Shown here piece after piece: positions 42,825 through 51,128 of a DNA stretch of 64,000 nt. The stretch is from Ectopseudomonas chengduensis (GTDB taxonomy: Bacteria; Pseudomonadota; Gammaproteobacteria; Pseudomonadales; Pseudomonadaceae): the NCBI RefSeq assembly GCF_900102635.1, contig NZ_FMZQ01000001.1:62001-126000 (forward strand). The letters run 5' to 3'. Numbering within the stretch: position 1 is the first letter of the stretch; the number at the start of each line of letters is the position of its first letter. A model generated the notes under the pieces. That model was given only the letters and a program-made list of their open reading frames with translations. It did not search any database and had not been told where the DNA came from. Position numbers and translations under genes: made by a program.

Positions 42825-45008
42825 ATGCAAAATGACCTCGATCACAGACTCACCACCCTCAATCCCGCCCAGCACCACGCGGTCACCACGCCGCCTGGTC
42901 ATCAGCTGGTGCTGGCCGGTGCCGGCTCGGGCAAGACCCGTGTGCTGGTGCACCGCATCGCCTTCCTGATCCAGCGCCTGGACGTCTCGCCACACAGCAT
43001 CCTGTCGGTGACCTTCACCAACAAGGCGGCCGCCGAGATGCGTCACCGTATCGAAGACGTGCTGGGCCACGCCCCTGCCGGCATGTGGGTCGGCACCTTC
43101 CACGGCCTGGCTCACCGCCTGCTGCGTGCGCATTGGAAGGAGGCCAAGCTGGCCGAGAACTTCCAGATTCTCGACTCCGACGATCAGCAACGCCTGATCA
43201 AGCGGGTGATCCGCGACCTCGGCCTGGATGAGCAGCGCTGGCCGGCCAAGCAGGCACAGTGGTTTATCAACGGGCAGAAGGACGAGGGCATCCGCCCGCA
43301 GGGCATCCAGGCCAGCGGCGACCTATTCCTGGCCACCATGCGCGGCATTTATGAAGCCTACGAGGCGGCCTGCGCACGCACCGGCGTCATCGATTTCGCC
43401 GAGCTGCTGCTGCGTGCCCTCGACCTCTGGCGCGACAATGCCGGCCTGCTGGAGCATTACCAGCGCCGCTTCCGCCATATCCTGGTCGACGAGTTCCAGG
43501 ACACCAACGCCGTGCAATACGCCTGGTTGCGCTTTCTCGCCAAGGGCGGCGAAAGCCTGATGGTGGTGGGTGACGATGACCAGTCGATCTACGGCTGGCG
43601 CGGCGCGAAGATCGAGAACATCCAGCAGTTCGACAGCGATTTCGCCGATGCCGAGATCATCCGTCTGGAGCAGAACTACCGCTCCACGGCGAACATCCTC
43701 AATGCCGCCAACGCGCTGATCGCCAACAACCAAGGGCGCCTCGGCAAGGAGCTGCGCACCGACGTCGGTGATGGCGAGCCACTGGCTCTGTACGCCGCCT
43801 TCAACGAGCACGACGAAGCGCGCTACGTGGTGGAAACCATCGAGGACGCCCTGCGCAAGGACTGCCTCAAGCGCAGCGAGATCGCCATTCTCTATCGCTC
43901 CAACGCCCAATCGCGGGTGCTGGAAGAGGCGCTGCTGCGCGAGAAGATCCCCTACCGCATCTACGGCGGTCAGCGCTTCTTCGAGCGTGCCGAGATCAAG
44001 AACGCCATGGCCTACCTGCGCCTGCTCGACGGGCGCGGTAATGATGCAGCGCTGGAGCGCATCATCAACGTGCCGGCGCGCGGCATCGGCGAGAAGACCA
44101 TCGAGACCATCCGCGAATACGCCCGCGCCCATGACGTGCATATGTGGGAGGCGATTCGCCTGATGCTGACGGTCAAGGCGCTGCCCGCTCGCGCCTCGGG
44201 CGCCCTGGCCGGCTTCATCGAACTGATCGACAGCCTGGCCGAGCAGGTGCTGGCCATGCCGCTGCACCAGATGACCCAGGTGGTCATCGAAAAGAGCGGC
44301 CTGCTCGCCTATCACGAGGCGGAAAAAGGCGAGAAGGGCCAGGCCCGGGTGGAAAACCTGGAGGAACTGGTCAGCGCCGCGCGTACCTTCGAGAACGATG
44401 AGGACGACGAGCTGACCCCGCTGCAGGCCTTCCTCACCCACGCCTCGCTGGAGGCCGGGGACACCCAGGCCGCCGAGAACGAAGACAGTATTCAACTGAT
44501 GACCCTGCACAGCGCCAAGGGCCTGGAATTCCCGCTGGTGTTCCTGGTGGGCATGGAAGAGGGTCTGTTCCCGCACAAGATGAGCCTGGAAGAACCGGGC
44601 CGATTGGAAGAAGAACGCCGCCTGGCCTATGTCGGCATTACCCGTGCCATGCAGAAGCTGGTGATCAGCTACGCCGAAACACGGCGTCTCTACGGTAGCG
44701 AGACCTATAACAAGGTGTCGCGCTTTGTCCGCGAAATCCCCGCACCGCTGATTCAGGAAGTACGCCTGAGCAACAGCGTCAGCCGCCCGATGAGCACCAG
44801 TTCGATGGGTGGCGGCAGCCTGTTCGCCGGCAGTGCCATACCGCAAACGCCCTTCAACCTGGGCCAGCGCGTACGTCACAGCCTGTTCGGCGAGGGCACC
44901 ATCCTCAATTTCGAGGGTGCTGGCGCCCAGGCGCGGGTCCAAGTGAATTTCGAAAACGAAGGCAGTAAATGGCTGATGCTGGCGTACGCCAAGCTTGAAG
45001 CCTATTAG
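42825..45008 (+). CDS. uvrD: DNA helicase II UvrD
   Basis: This 727-aa superfamily 1A helicase unwinds DNA in excision and mismatch repair. Walker A AGAGSGKTRVLVHRI is at residues 31-45; VTFTNKAAAEMRHRI is motif Ia; LVDEFQDTNAVQYAWLR is Walker B; QSIYGWRGA, LEQNYRST, MTLHSAKGLEFPLVFLVGMEEGLFP and EERRLAYVGITRAM are later helicase motifs. A Tudor-like C-terminal tail (LGQRVRHSLFGEGTILNFEGAG) is present. The length is close to E. coli UvrD (720). The ATG has no visible ribosome-binding site. Confidence 0.97.
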   Translation: MQNDLDHRLTTLNPAQHHAVTTPPGHQLVLAGAGSGKTRVLVHRIAFLIQRLDVSPHSILSVTFTNKAAAEMRHRIEDVLGHAPAGMWVGTFHGLAHRLLRAHWKEAKLAENFQILDSDDQQRLIKRVIRDLGLDEQRWPAKQAQWFINGQKDEGIRPQGIQASGDLFLATMRGIYEAYEAACARTGVIDFAELLLRALDLWRDNAGLLEHYQRRFRHILVDEFQDTNAVQYAWLRFLAKGGESLMVVGDDDQSIYGWRGAKIENIQQFDSDFADAEIIRLEQNYRSTANILNAANALIANNQGRLGKELRTDVGDGEPLALYAAFNEHDEARYVVETIEDALRKDCLKRSEIAILYRSNAQSRVLEEALLREKIPYRIYGGQRFFERAEIKNAMAYLRLLDGRGNDAALERIINVPARGIGEKTIETIREYARAHDVHMWEAIRLMLTVKALPARASGALAGFIELIDSLAEQVLAMPLHQMTQVVIEKSGLLAYHEAEKGEKGQARVENLEELVSAARTFENDEDDELTPLQAFLTHASLEAGDTQAAENEDSIQLMTLHSAKGLEFPLVFLVGMEEGLFPHKMSLEEPGRLEEERRLAYVGITRAMQKLVISYAETRRLYGSETYNKVSRFVREIPAPLIQEVRLSNSVSRPMSTSSMGGGSLFAGSAIPQTPFNLGQRVRHSLFGEGTILNFEGAGAQARVQVNFENEGSKWLMLAYAKLEAY

Positions 45009-45031
45009 CACACCGTATCTGGAGATAATCG

Positions 45032-46126
45032 ATGAATCGCCGCAATCTGTTCGGCGCCGCTGTGGCACTGATCGCCGCCATCGGCCTGGTTGGCTGTAAA
45101 GAAGACAAGGCTGCCAGCGAGCAAGCCGCTGCCAAGCCAGCAGAAACCGTCCACTGGAAGATGGTCACCTCCTGGCCGAAGAACTTCCCCGGCCTGGGCA
45201 CCGCTGCCGAGCGCCTGGCCGAGCGCATCAACGCCATGAGCGCCGGGCGCCTGACCGTCAAGGTCTATGCCGCTGGCGAGCTGGTGCCGGCGCTGGAAGT
45301 GTTCGACGCCGTCTCGCGCGGCACCGCCGAGATGGGCCATGGCACGCCGTACTACTGGAAGGGCAAGGTGCCGGCTGCGCAGTTCTTCAGCAGCGTGCCA
45401 TTCGGCCTGTCCACCCTGGAAATGAACGCCTGGTTGAGCAAGGGCGGCGGTCAGGCACTGTGGGACGAAACCTACGCACCCTTCGGCGTGAAGCCGCTGT
45501 CGGCCGGCAACACCACCATGCAGATGGGCGGCTGGTTCAACAAGGAAATCAACAGCCTGGCCGACATCAAAGGCCTGAAGATCCGCATGCCGGGCCTCGG
45601 CGGCGAAGCCTGGAGCAAGCTCGGCGCGATCACCGTCAACCTGCCGGGTGGCGAGATTTTCACCTCCCTGCAGACCAGCGCCATCGATGCCACCGACTGG
45701 GTCGGCCCGTACAACGACCTGGCCTTCGGCTTGCACAAGGCGGCCAAGTACTACTACTTCCCGGGCTGGCAGGAGCCGCAGGCCGTGGTCGAATCCATGG
45801 TCAACCAGAAAGCCTTCGACGCGCTGCCGGCCGACCTGCAGGCCATCGTCGTCGAAGCCGCGCGCGCCGCGACCCTGGATATGATGGACGACTACGTGTT
45901 CAACAACGCCAAGGCGCTGCAAAGCCTGAAGAGCGAGGGCGTGCAGTTCAAGCGTCTGCCGGACGAGGTGCTGCAAGCCATGCGTGAGCAATCCAACGTG
46001 GTGCTCGAAGCTCTGGCTGCCGAGAACGACCTCAACGGCCGCATCTGGGCCTCGCAGAAAGCCTTCCTCGAAGAGGCCAGCGCCATGCAGGCGCTGACCG
46101 AGAAAGAGCTGTACAACTGGCGTTGA
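45032..46126 (+). CDS. TRAP-type substrate-binding lipoprotein (DctP family), copy 1
   Basis: This 364-aa protein begins MNRRNLFGAAVALIAAIGLVGCKED, a lipoprotein signal with Cys22. The DctP fold is seen from VHWKMVTSWPKNFPGLGTAAERLAERINAMSAGRL; GTPYYWKGKVPAAQFFSSVPFG, GGWFNKEINSLADIKGLKIRMPGLGG and IDATDWVGPYNDLAFGLHKAAKYYYFPGW resemble the branch that binds 2-oxo acids or related carboxylates (TakP-like). No TRAP membrane subunits (DctQ/M) lie nearby. A near-identical paralogue follows. The substrate is not known. Confidence 0.9.
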   Translation: MNRRNLFGAAVALIAAIGLVGCKEDKAASEQAAAKPAETVHWKMVTSWPKNFPGLGTAAERLAERINAMSAGRLTVKVYAAGELVPALEVFDAVSRGTAEMGHGTPYYWKGKVPAAQFFSSVPFGLSTLEMNAWLSKGGGQALWDETYAPFGVKPLSAGNTTMQMGGWFNKEINSLADIKGLKIRMPGLGGEAWSKLGAITVNLPGGEIFTSLQTSAIDATDWVGPYNDLAFGLHKAAKYYYFPGWQEPQAVVESMVNQKAFDALPADLQAIVVEAARAATLDMMDDYVFNNAKALQSLKSEGVQFKRLPDEVLQAMREQSNVVLEALAAENDLNGRIWASQKAFLEEASAMQALTEKELYNWR

Positions 46127-46135
46127 GCCAACTGA

Positions 46136-46158
46136 ACGGGGCCAAGAGCCCCGTTTTT
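46136..46158 (+). terminator. Intrinsic terminator between the two TRAP binding protein genes
   Basis: ACGGGGC-CAAGA-GCCCCGT is a 7-bp stem followed by five Ts, 10 bases after the first gene's stop. Both genes may therefore be separately expressed, or the second by read-through only. Confidence 0.85.
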
Positions 46159-46175
46159 CTTAGGGATAACTGCCG

Positions 46176-47258
46176 ATGCGTCTTCGCTCTCTGCTCCTCC
46201 TGCCCCTGCTCGCCTTCGGCCTCATCGGCTGCAAGGACGACTCCGCGCCGGCCGACCAGGCCGCAGCCCCCGCCCAGACCTTCCACTGGAAGATGGTCAC
46301 CACCTGGCCGAAGAACGCACCCGGCACCGGCACCGCAGCCGAACGCCTGGCCGAGCGCGTCAACGCCATGAGCGCCGGGCGCCTGACCATCAAGGTCTAT
46401 GCCGCTGGCGAGCTGGTGCCGGCGCTGGAAGTGTTCGACGCGGTGTCGCGCGGCACGGCCGAACTCGGCCACGGCACGCCCTACTACTGGAAGGGCAAGG
46501 TGCCGGCCGCACAGTTCTTCGGTGCGGTGCCCTTCGGCCTGTCCACCCTGGAAATGAACGCCTGGCTGAACAAAGGCGGCGGCCAGGCGCTGTGGGACGA
46601 AGCCTATGCACCGTTCGGCCTCAAGCCGCTGACGGCGGGCAACAGCACCATGCAGATGGGCGGCTGGTTCAACAAGGAAATCAACAGCCTGGCTGACATC
46701 AAAGGCCTGAAGATCCGTATGCCGGGCCTCGGCGGCGAAGTCTGGAGCAGCCTGGGTGCGACCACCGTGGTGATGCCGGGTGGCGAAATCTTCACCGCCC
46801 TGCAGACCGGCGCCATCGACGCCACCGACTGGGTCAGCCCCTACAACGACCTGGCCTTCGGCCTGCAGAAGGCCGCCAAGTATTACTACTACCCCGGCTG
46901 GCAGGAGCCGCAATCGGTGCTCGAACTCTTGATCAACCAGAAGGCATTCGATGCGCTGCCGGCCGACCTGCAGGCCATCGTCACCGAAGCGGCACGCGCA
47001 GCGACCCAGGACATGATGGACGACTACGTTTACCACAACGCCCTGGCGCTGGACGAACTGAAGAAGAGCGGCACGCTGCTCAAGCGCTTCCCCGACGAGG
47101 TGCTGCAGGCCATGCAACGCGAGAGCGAACAAGTGCTTGGCGAGCTGGCCGCGCAGAGCGAGCTCAACGGCCGCATCTGGGCCTCCATGCAGGCCTTCCA
47201 GGCGCTGGCCACCTCGATGCAGGCGCTGTCGGAGAAAGAGCTGTACGACTGGCGCTGA
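46176..47258 (+). CDS. TRAP-type substrate-binding lipoprotein (DctP family), copy 2
   Basis: This 360-aa protein has a lipoprotein signal MRLRSLLLLPLLAFGLIGCKDD (Cys19). From FHWKMVTTWPKNAPGTGTAAERL on, it is nearly collinear with copy 1, with long identical blocks (for example AGRLT(V/I)KVYAAGELVPALEVFDAVSRGTAE). Differences cluster in the signal/linker, around TTVVMPGGEIFTALQTGAIDATDWVS, and near the C-terminus. It arose by tandem duplication. No membrane subunits are adjacent. Confidence 0.9.
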   Translation: MRLRSLLLLPLLAFGLIGCKDDSAPADQAAAPAQTFHWKMVTTWPKNAPGTGTAAERLAERVNAMSAGRLTIKVYAAGELVPALEVFDAVSRGTAELGHGTPYYWKGKVPAAQFFGAVPFGLSTLEMNAWLNKGGGQALWDEAYAPFGLKPLTAGNSTMQMGGWFNKEINSLADIKGLKIRMPGLGGEVWSSLGATTVVMPGGEIFTALQTGAIDATDWVSPYNDLAFGLQKAAKYYYYPGWQEPQSVLELLINQKAFDALPADLQAIVTEAARAATQDMMDDYVYHNALALDELKKSGTLLKRFPDEVLQAMQRESEQVLGELAAQSELNGRIWASMQAFQALATSMQALSEKELYDWR

Positions 47259-47286
47259 GCCGCTCAGGGTTATAGCCCTTACCCTT

Positions 47287-47347
47287 GTGGGAGCCCCGCC
47301 CCGGGGCGAAGCTTTAACCCAGCTTCGCGGCGGGGCGCCGCTCCTAC
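47287..47347. repeat. GTGGGAGCCCCGCCCCGGGGCGAAGCT inverted repeat
   Basis: A 27-base arm beginning GTGGGAGCCCCGCC (47287) faces an inverted near-copy ending GCCGCTCCTAC (47347), a long REP-like stem after the second TRAP gene. Confidence 0.75.
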
Positions 47348-47432
47348 CCGTTCGGCGCGGCCACATCTGACCTATCGGGCTCCGTTTGTCGTTCCAGGCT
47401 GCGCCTCATGCCCTGGCGGCCATACTTCACGG

Positions 47433-48014
47433 ATGAAAAACAAGCCGACCGACCCCGCCCACATTCTTGATAACGCCCTGCAACTGGCCGACGTCTGCGG
47501 CTGGGAGCGCCTGCACCTGTTCGACGTCGCCGCCGCGCTCGACATCGGCCTGGACGATATCGCCCGTCACTACCGCGACAAGGACGATCTGGTGGAAGCC
47601 TGGTTCGACCGCGCCGACCTGGCCATGCTCGGCCACGCCAGAAATCCCGATTTGCAAGGTCTGAACGCCGAACAACGTCTGGAAAGCTGCCTGCTGGCCT
47701 GGCTCGACAGCCTCGCTACCCACCGGGCCGTCACCGGACAGATGCTGCTGTACAAGCTCGAACCCGGGCATATCCACCTGCAGGTGCTCGGCCTGATGCG
47801 CATCAGCCGCACCGTGCAGTGGTGGCGCGAAGCCGCTGGCCGGCAAAGCCTGCACCTGCGCCGCATCGCCGAGGAAACCCTGCTCACCGGCGCCTACCTG
47901 CGCAGCTTCGTGCACTGGCTGCGCCACCCCGAAGAAGACGCAGCAACCTTCCGCGCCTTTCTGCGTGGCCAACTACGCTGCGGCCCCCTGCCCCTGCTAC
48001 TGCAACGCCCGTAG
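47433..48014 (+). CDS. TetR-family transcription regulator
   Basis: This 193-aa protein has the TetR helix-turn-helix layout (ILDNALQLADVCGWERLHLFDVAAALDIGLDDIARHYRDKDDLVEAWFDRAD, residues about 10-60) and an all-helical ligand domain. It has no divergent partner; the nearest genes are the TRAP binding protein upstream and a Tim44-like gene downstream. The target and ligand are unknown. Confidence 0.85.
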   Translation: MKNKPTDPAHILDNALQLADVCGWERLHLFDVAAALDIGLDDIARHYRDKDDLVEAWFDRADLAMLGHARNPDLQGLNAEQRLESCLLAWLDSLATHRAVTGQMLLYKLEPGHIHLQVLGLMRISRTVQWWREAAGRQSLHLRRIAEETLLTGAYLRSFVHWLRHPEEDAATFRAFLRGQLRCGPLPLLLQRP

Positions 48015-48069
48015 CCCGGATGAAATCCGGAGCCATGGTGCGGGCCTTCCCGGATTGCATCCGGGCTAC
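48011..48069. repeat. REPIN of the GTAGCCCGGATGAAATCCGG family
   Basis: GTAGCCCGGATGAAATCCGG at 48011 overlaps the tetR stop codon and faces CCCGGATTGCATCCGGGCTACG ending at about 48070. The left arm therefore supplies the last codon/stop region of the tetR gene. Confidence 0.75.
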
Positions 48070-48189
48070 GCGGACAAATCGCAGGGTGCTCGCCCTACAG
48101 GCAAAAGCCGGAAACATTCTGTCACTGGTCATGCCCACCCATGACGGGCAAGATGCCCACCAAGCTTTTCCACAAGAGAGAAAACCGTG

Positions 48190-49044
48190 ATGCAGCGTTT
48201 CCTCAGTATCGCCATGGTGCTGTGCCTGGCACTGACCTTCAGCTTCGAAGCCCACGCCAAGCGTTTTGGCGGTGGCAAATCCTTCGGCTCCGCGCCCAGC
48301 CACCAGACCCGCCAGGCCACGCCGCCGGCGCAGTCGGCTGCCCAGGCACCCGGTCGTCAACAGCCTGCCGCTGCCGCCAGCGGCGCTTCGCGCTGGCTCG
48401 GCCCGCTGGCCGGTCTGGCCGCCGGTGGCCTGCTGGCCTCGATGTTCATGGGTGATGGTTTCGAAGGCCTGCAGATCATGGACATGCTGATCTTCGGCCT
48501 GATCGCCTTCCTGCTGTTCCGTTTCCTCGCCGCCCGTCGCGCTCGCCAACAGCCACAAATGGCTGCTGCCGGTGCGCCGTACCAGCGTGAAATGCCGAAC
48601 GCCGACAACGCGCCGGCCGCTGGCAGCAATATCTTCGGTGGTCGCCTGGCCTCGGCCGCTCCGGTGATCAACGCCCCGGCCTGGTTCAACGAGCAGAGCT
48701 TCATCGCCGCCGGTCGCGAGCACTTCATGAACCTGCAGCAGCACTGGGACGCCGACGAGATGGACAAGATCTCCGAGTTCGTCACCCCGCAACTGCTGGA
48801 GTTCCTCAAGCGCGAGCGCGCCGAACTGGGTGACGGCTTCCAGTCCACTTACGTCGATAACCTCGACGTGCAACTCGATGGTGTCGACGATAACGCCGAG
48901 AAGACCATCGCCACCCTGACCTTCAGCGGTGTGTCGAAGACCTCGCGCTTCGACCAGGGCGAGCCGTTCAGCGAAAGCTGGCGCCTGGAGCGCGCCCAGG
49001 GCGACAACCAGCCCTGGCTGATCGCCGGCATTCGCCAGAACTGA
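48190..49044 (+). CDS. Tim44-like domain membrane protein
   Basis: This 284-aa protein has a signal peptide (MQRFLSIAMVLCLALTFSFEAHA), a Gly/Ser/Gln-rich linker, a hydrophobic hairpin (WLGPLAGLAAGGLLASMF and LQIMDMLIFGLIAFLLFRFLAARRARQQ, about residues 75-125), and a C-terminal Tim44/MRPL45-type domain (FIAAGREHFMNLQQHWDADEMDKISEFVTPQLLEFL onward). Such proteins are common in proteobacteria and poorly understood. GAGAG precedes; GTG three bases earlier is an alternative start. A strong terminator follows. Confidence 0.88.
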   Translation: MQRFLSIAMVLCLALTFSFEAHAKRFGGGKSFGSAPSHQTRQATPPAQSAAQAPGRQQPAAAASGASRWLGPLAGLAAGGLLASMFMGDGFEGLQIMDMLIFGLIAFLLFRFLAARRARQQPQMAAAGAPYQREMPNADNAPAAGSNIFGGRLASAAPVINAPAWFNEQSFIAAGREHFMNLQQHWDADEMDKISEFVTPQLLEFLKRERAELGDGFQSTYVDNLDVQLDGVDDNAEKTIATLTFSGVSKTSRFDQGEPFSESWRLERAQGDNQPWLIAGIRQN

Positions 49045-49061
49045 TCGCTACGGCGCACTGA

Positions 49062-49087
49062 AAACCCGGGCTTGCCCGGGTTTTTTT
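49062..49087 (+). terminator. Intrinsic terminator after the Tim44-like gene
   Basis: AAACCCGGG-CTTG-CCCGGGTTT forms a 9-bp stem followed by a T-tract. Confidence 0.9.
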
Positions 49088-49107
49088 ATTTCGGCATTTG
49101 CCGGTTA

Positions 49108-49130
49108 TCGCGGCTGAAGCCGCTCCTACA
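49108..49130. repeat. Single REP (TCGCGGCTGAAGCCGCTCCTAC)
   Basis: One copy of the CGGCTGAAGC family in the convergent gap between the Tim44-like and GNAT genes. Confidence 0.65.
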
Positions 49131-49135
49131 GCCCA

Positions 49136-49606
49136 TCACGATGGATCGGTAGCCGCCCGGCGCATGCCGATATGCGGGATGTCATCCTCCAGGTACACCT
49201 CGCTCACCGCCGCGAAACCGTAACGCCCGTAGTAACCCTGCAGATGCGCCTGCGCCGACAGATACACCGGCACGCCCGGCCAACGCTGGTGACACTCGAG
49301 CAGCGCCTGCTCCATCAGCCGGTGACACAGCCCGGTGCCGCGCGCCCGCTCGGCGATCACCACCCGACCGATCACCACCTCGCCTTCCATACGCTGCGGA
49401 TCGAGCAGGCGCAGATAGCCCACCAGCCCCGACTCGTCACGCGCCAGCAGGTGGCAGGTGTCACCGACCAGGTCCTGACCATCGGTTTCCAGATAGGGAC
49501 AGTTCTGCTCGACCACGAACACCTGGGTGCGCAGCGCCAGCAGCTCATAGAGGGTGGCGGTATCGAGTTCGCTGTGGTGCAGGCAGTACCAGGCAAGAGG
49601 TGACAT
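49136..49606 (-). CDS. ElaA-type GNAT acetyltransferase
   Basis: This 156-aa protein starts MSPLAWYCLHHSELDTATLYELLALRTQVFVVEQNCPYLETDGQDLVGDTCHLLA, which is the ElaA N-terminal signature. The acetyl-CoA loop is in VVIAERARGTGLCHRLMEQAL. The ATG at 49606 has GGAG 7 bases upstream. The acceptor substrate is unknown. Confidence 0.9.
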   Translation of the reverse strand: MSPLAWYCLHHSELDTATLYELLALRTQVFVVEQNCPYLETDGQDLVGDTCHLLARDESGLVGYLRLLDPQRMEGEVVIGRVVIAERARGTGLCHRLMEQALLECHQRWPGVPVYLSAQAHLQGYYGRYGFAAVSEVYLEDDIPHIGMRRAATDPS

Positions 49607-49711
49607 CAAAGGGCTCCGCAAAAGCGCCAGTATGCCGTGACGTCGACATGTTTTCATTCTGCCGGCCAGCTACTGTATAAAGCCGATCCCCCCTGATGAG
49701 GAGCCGACGCC

Positions 49712-50119
49712 GTGGAAGAAGTCATCGAACAGCTGCGCGAACTCAACGAGCCGGTACCGGTACCGCTGGAGCTGCCGGAAGAAGAGACCCTGGTGGAAAT
49801 TCAGGAGCAGATCCTCATTCACTTGCCCTTCGAGCTGCGCGAATACCTGCTCAAGGTCAGTGATGTGGTCTACGGCCGCCTGGAGCCAGTGACCGCCAGT
49901 GATCCGCAATCGCACACCTACCTGCCCGAAGTCGCCGCCGAAGCCTGGAGCCTCGGCCTGCCACGCGATCTGGTGCCGCTGTGCCAGGACGGCCGCGACT
50001 ACTACGCCGTGGATGTGGAAGGGCAGGTCTGGCTATGGGATGGCGACGAAGGCGAGCTGACCGACGAAAGCTGGGACTCGGTCTGGCACTGGTGCCGCGA
50101 CGTCTGGCTGGAGAGCTGA
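49712..50119 (+). CDS. SMI1/KNR4 (SUKH) family protein
   Basis: This 135-aa acidic protein has the SUKH layout: LPFELREYLLKVSDVVYG, then an aromatic-rich strand region (YYAVDVEGQVWLWDGDEGELTDESWDSVWHWCRDVW). SUKH proteins are often immunity proteins against polymorphic toxins, but this one stands alone without a toxin gene; pseudomonads have single-copy housekeeping members. GTG start with GAGGAG 8 bases upstream. Confidence 0.8.
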   Translation: MEEVIEQLRELNEPVPVPLELPEEETLVEIQEQILIHLPFELREYLLKVSDVVYGRLEPVTASDPQSHTYLPEVAAEAWSLGLPRDLVPLCQDGRDYYAVDVEGQVWLWDGDEGELTDESWDSVWHWCRDVWLES

Positions 50120-50130
50120 CGACAAAGCCT

Positions 50131-50200
50131 TGTCGCCGCTGAAGCGCCTCCCACAGTTGGCAGCCGCACGTGACCCCGTGGGAGGGACTTCAGCCGCGAC
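50131..50200. repeat. Inverted REP pair (CGCTGAAGCGCCTCCCAC / GTGGGAGGGACTTCAGCCGCG)
   Basis: The two arms face each other across about 23 bases in the convergent gap between the SUKH and gntR genes. Confidence 0.75.
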
Positions 50201-50227
50201 CGGCACAACACATCAGCCAAACCCGGC

Positions 50228-50881
50228 TCACACCTCGCCCTGCTCCAACGCCAGCAGGTTGAGCAAAAACCGCGCGAAATACAGCAGATCCTGCTCCATG
50301 GCCTGACGTGCGCCCTTGGCGTCGCCGGCCTCGATGGCGGCGAAGGCGTCTTCATGAAAGTCGTTGAGCCGTAGCGACAGGTCGGCGCCGGTAAAAAGCC
50401 GGTTGAAGAAGGGGCCGATCTGCAGCCATAGCGACTCGATCGAACGCATCAGCACCGGGTTGCCGCAGGCGCCGTACAGGTGCAGGTGAAACTGGCTGTT
50501 GGCGTTGAGGTAGTCCTGCACCTGGCGCGTCTCGATGGCCACATCCATGCGTTGCACGCAGTCCCGCAGCAGGGCCAGGTCGTCGCGGCTCAGGCTTGGC
50601 GTGGCCAACTCCACTGCCAGGCCTTCCAGCGCCAGGCGCACCTGAAAGATGTTCTCGTAACGTTCGCGGGTCATCGACGGGACCCGCACGGAGCGCTGCT
50701 GCTCACCCTCCAGCACGCCCTCGGCCACCAGCCGCTGCAGGGCCGCGCGAACCGGCATCGGGCTGGTGCCCCATTGTGCCGCGAGGTCACGGATCTTCAA
50801 CCGCTCCCCAGGTTGAAAGCGCCCTGCCAGCAGGCCCGAGCGGATGTTCTGATACAGCTGTTCCTGCAGATTGTCAGCCAT
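50228..50881 (-). CDS. GntR-family regulator with FCD domain
   Basis: This 217-aa protein has a winged helix at residues 5-70 (QLYQNIRSGLLAGRFQPGERLKIRDLAAQWGTSPMPVRAALQRLVAEGVLE) and an all-helical FCD ligand domain with probable metal ligands in NANSQFHLHLYGACGNP and LNDFHEDAFAAIEAGD. It is divergent from the aminotransferase gene at 51129. The gap has strong TGTGATCACA palindromes, the likely operators. P. aeruginosa has a similar set near PA5522-PA5525, from memory. Confidence 0.9.
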   Translation of the reverse strand: MADNLQEQLYQNIRSGLLAGRFQPGERLKIRDLAAQWGTSPMPVRAALQRLVAEGVLEGEQQRSVRVPSMTRERYENIFQVRLALEGLAVELATPSLSRDDLALLRDCVQRMDVAIETRQVQDYLNANSQFHLHLYGACGNPVLMRSIESLWLQIGPFFNRLFTGADLSLRLNDFHEDAFAAIEAGDAKGARQAMEQDLLYFARFLLNLLALEQGEV

Positions 50882-51014
50882 GCGCTACCTCCCTCGGTGG
50901 CGCCGGCAGTTGAGCAAGGGTCAGGCTACAGTCACGCATGAAAGGCTCCAGTGAGAAATGTGGCGAGTCTACGTCAGGAACTGATTTTGTGTGAAAAATG
51001 GCTGAACATGAAAT

Positions 51015-51032
51015 ATTTCGTGATCACAAATA
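51015..51032. promoter_or_regulatory. Operator-like palindrome, imperfect copy
   Basis: TTTCGTGATCACAAA (51016-51030) shares the GTGATCAC core and the TTT/AAA flanks of the perfect site 50 bases away, with one mismatch in each outer arm. Confidence 0.6.
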
Positions 51033-51075
51033 CATCTTTAATGGCAAAAATCCTGAGCTCTATAAGACCATTTAC

Positions 51076-51095
51076 TATTTTGTGATCACAAAATA
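51076..51095. promoter_or_regulatory. 20-bp perfect operator palindrome for the aminotransferase operon
   Basis: TATTTTGTGA joined to TCACAAAATA is an exact inverse repeat centred 43 bases before the aminotransferase ATG. It is the probable binding site of the divergent GntR/FCD protein. CRP-like TGTGA-N6-TCACA spacing does not fit, since no spacer exists here. Confidence 0.7.
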
Positions 51096-51128
51096 TCATG
51101 CCTGTAGCGTCCAATCGAGGTAAGACCC

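Noticed and set aside
49712-50119. SUKH protein as immunity gene of a toxin system
   Set aside because: No toxin, VgrG, Rhs or CDI gene is adjacent, so the role is left open.
51076-51095. CRP/Vfr site
   Set aside because: The TGTGA and TCACA halves abut with no 6-base spacer, unlike CRP/Vfr sites.
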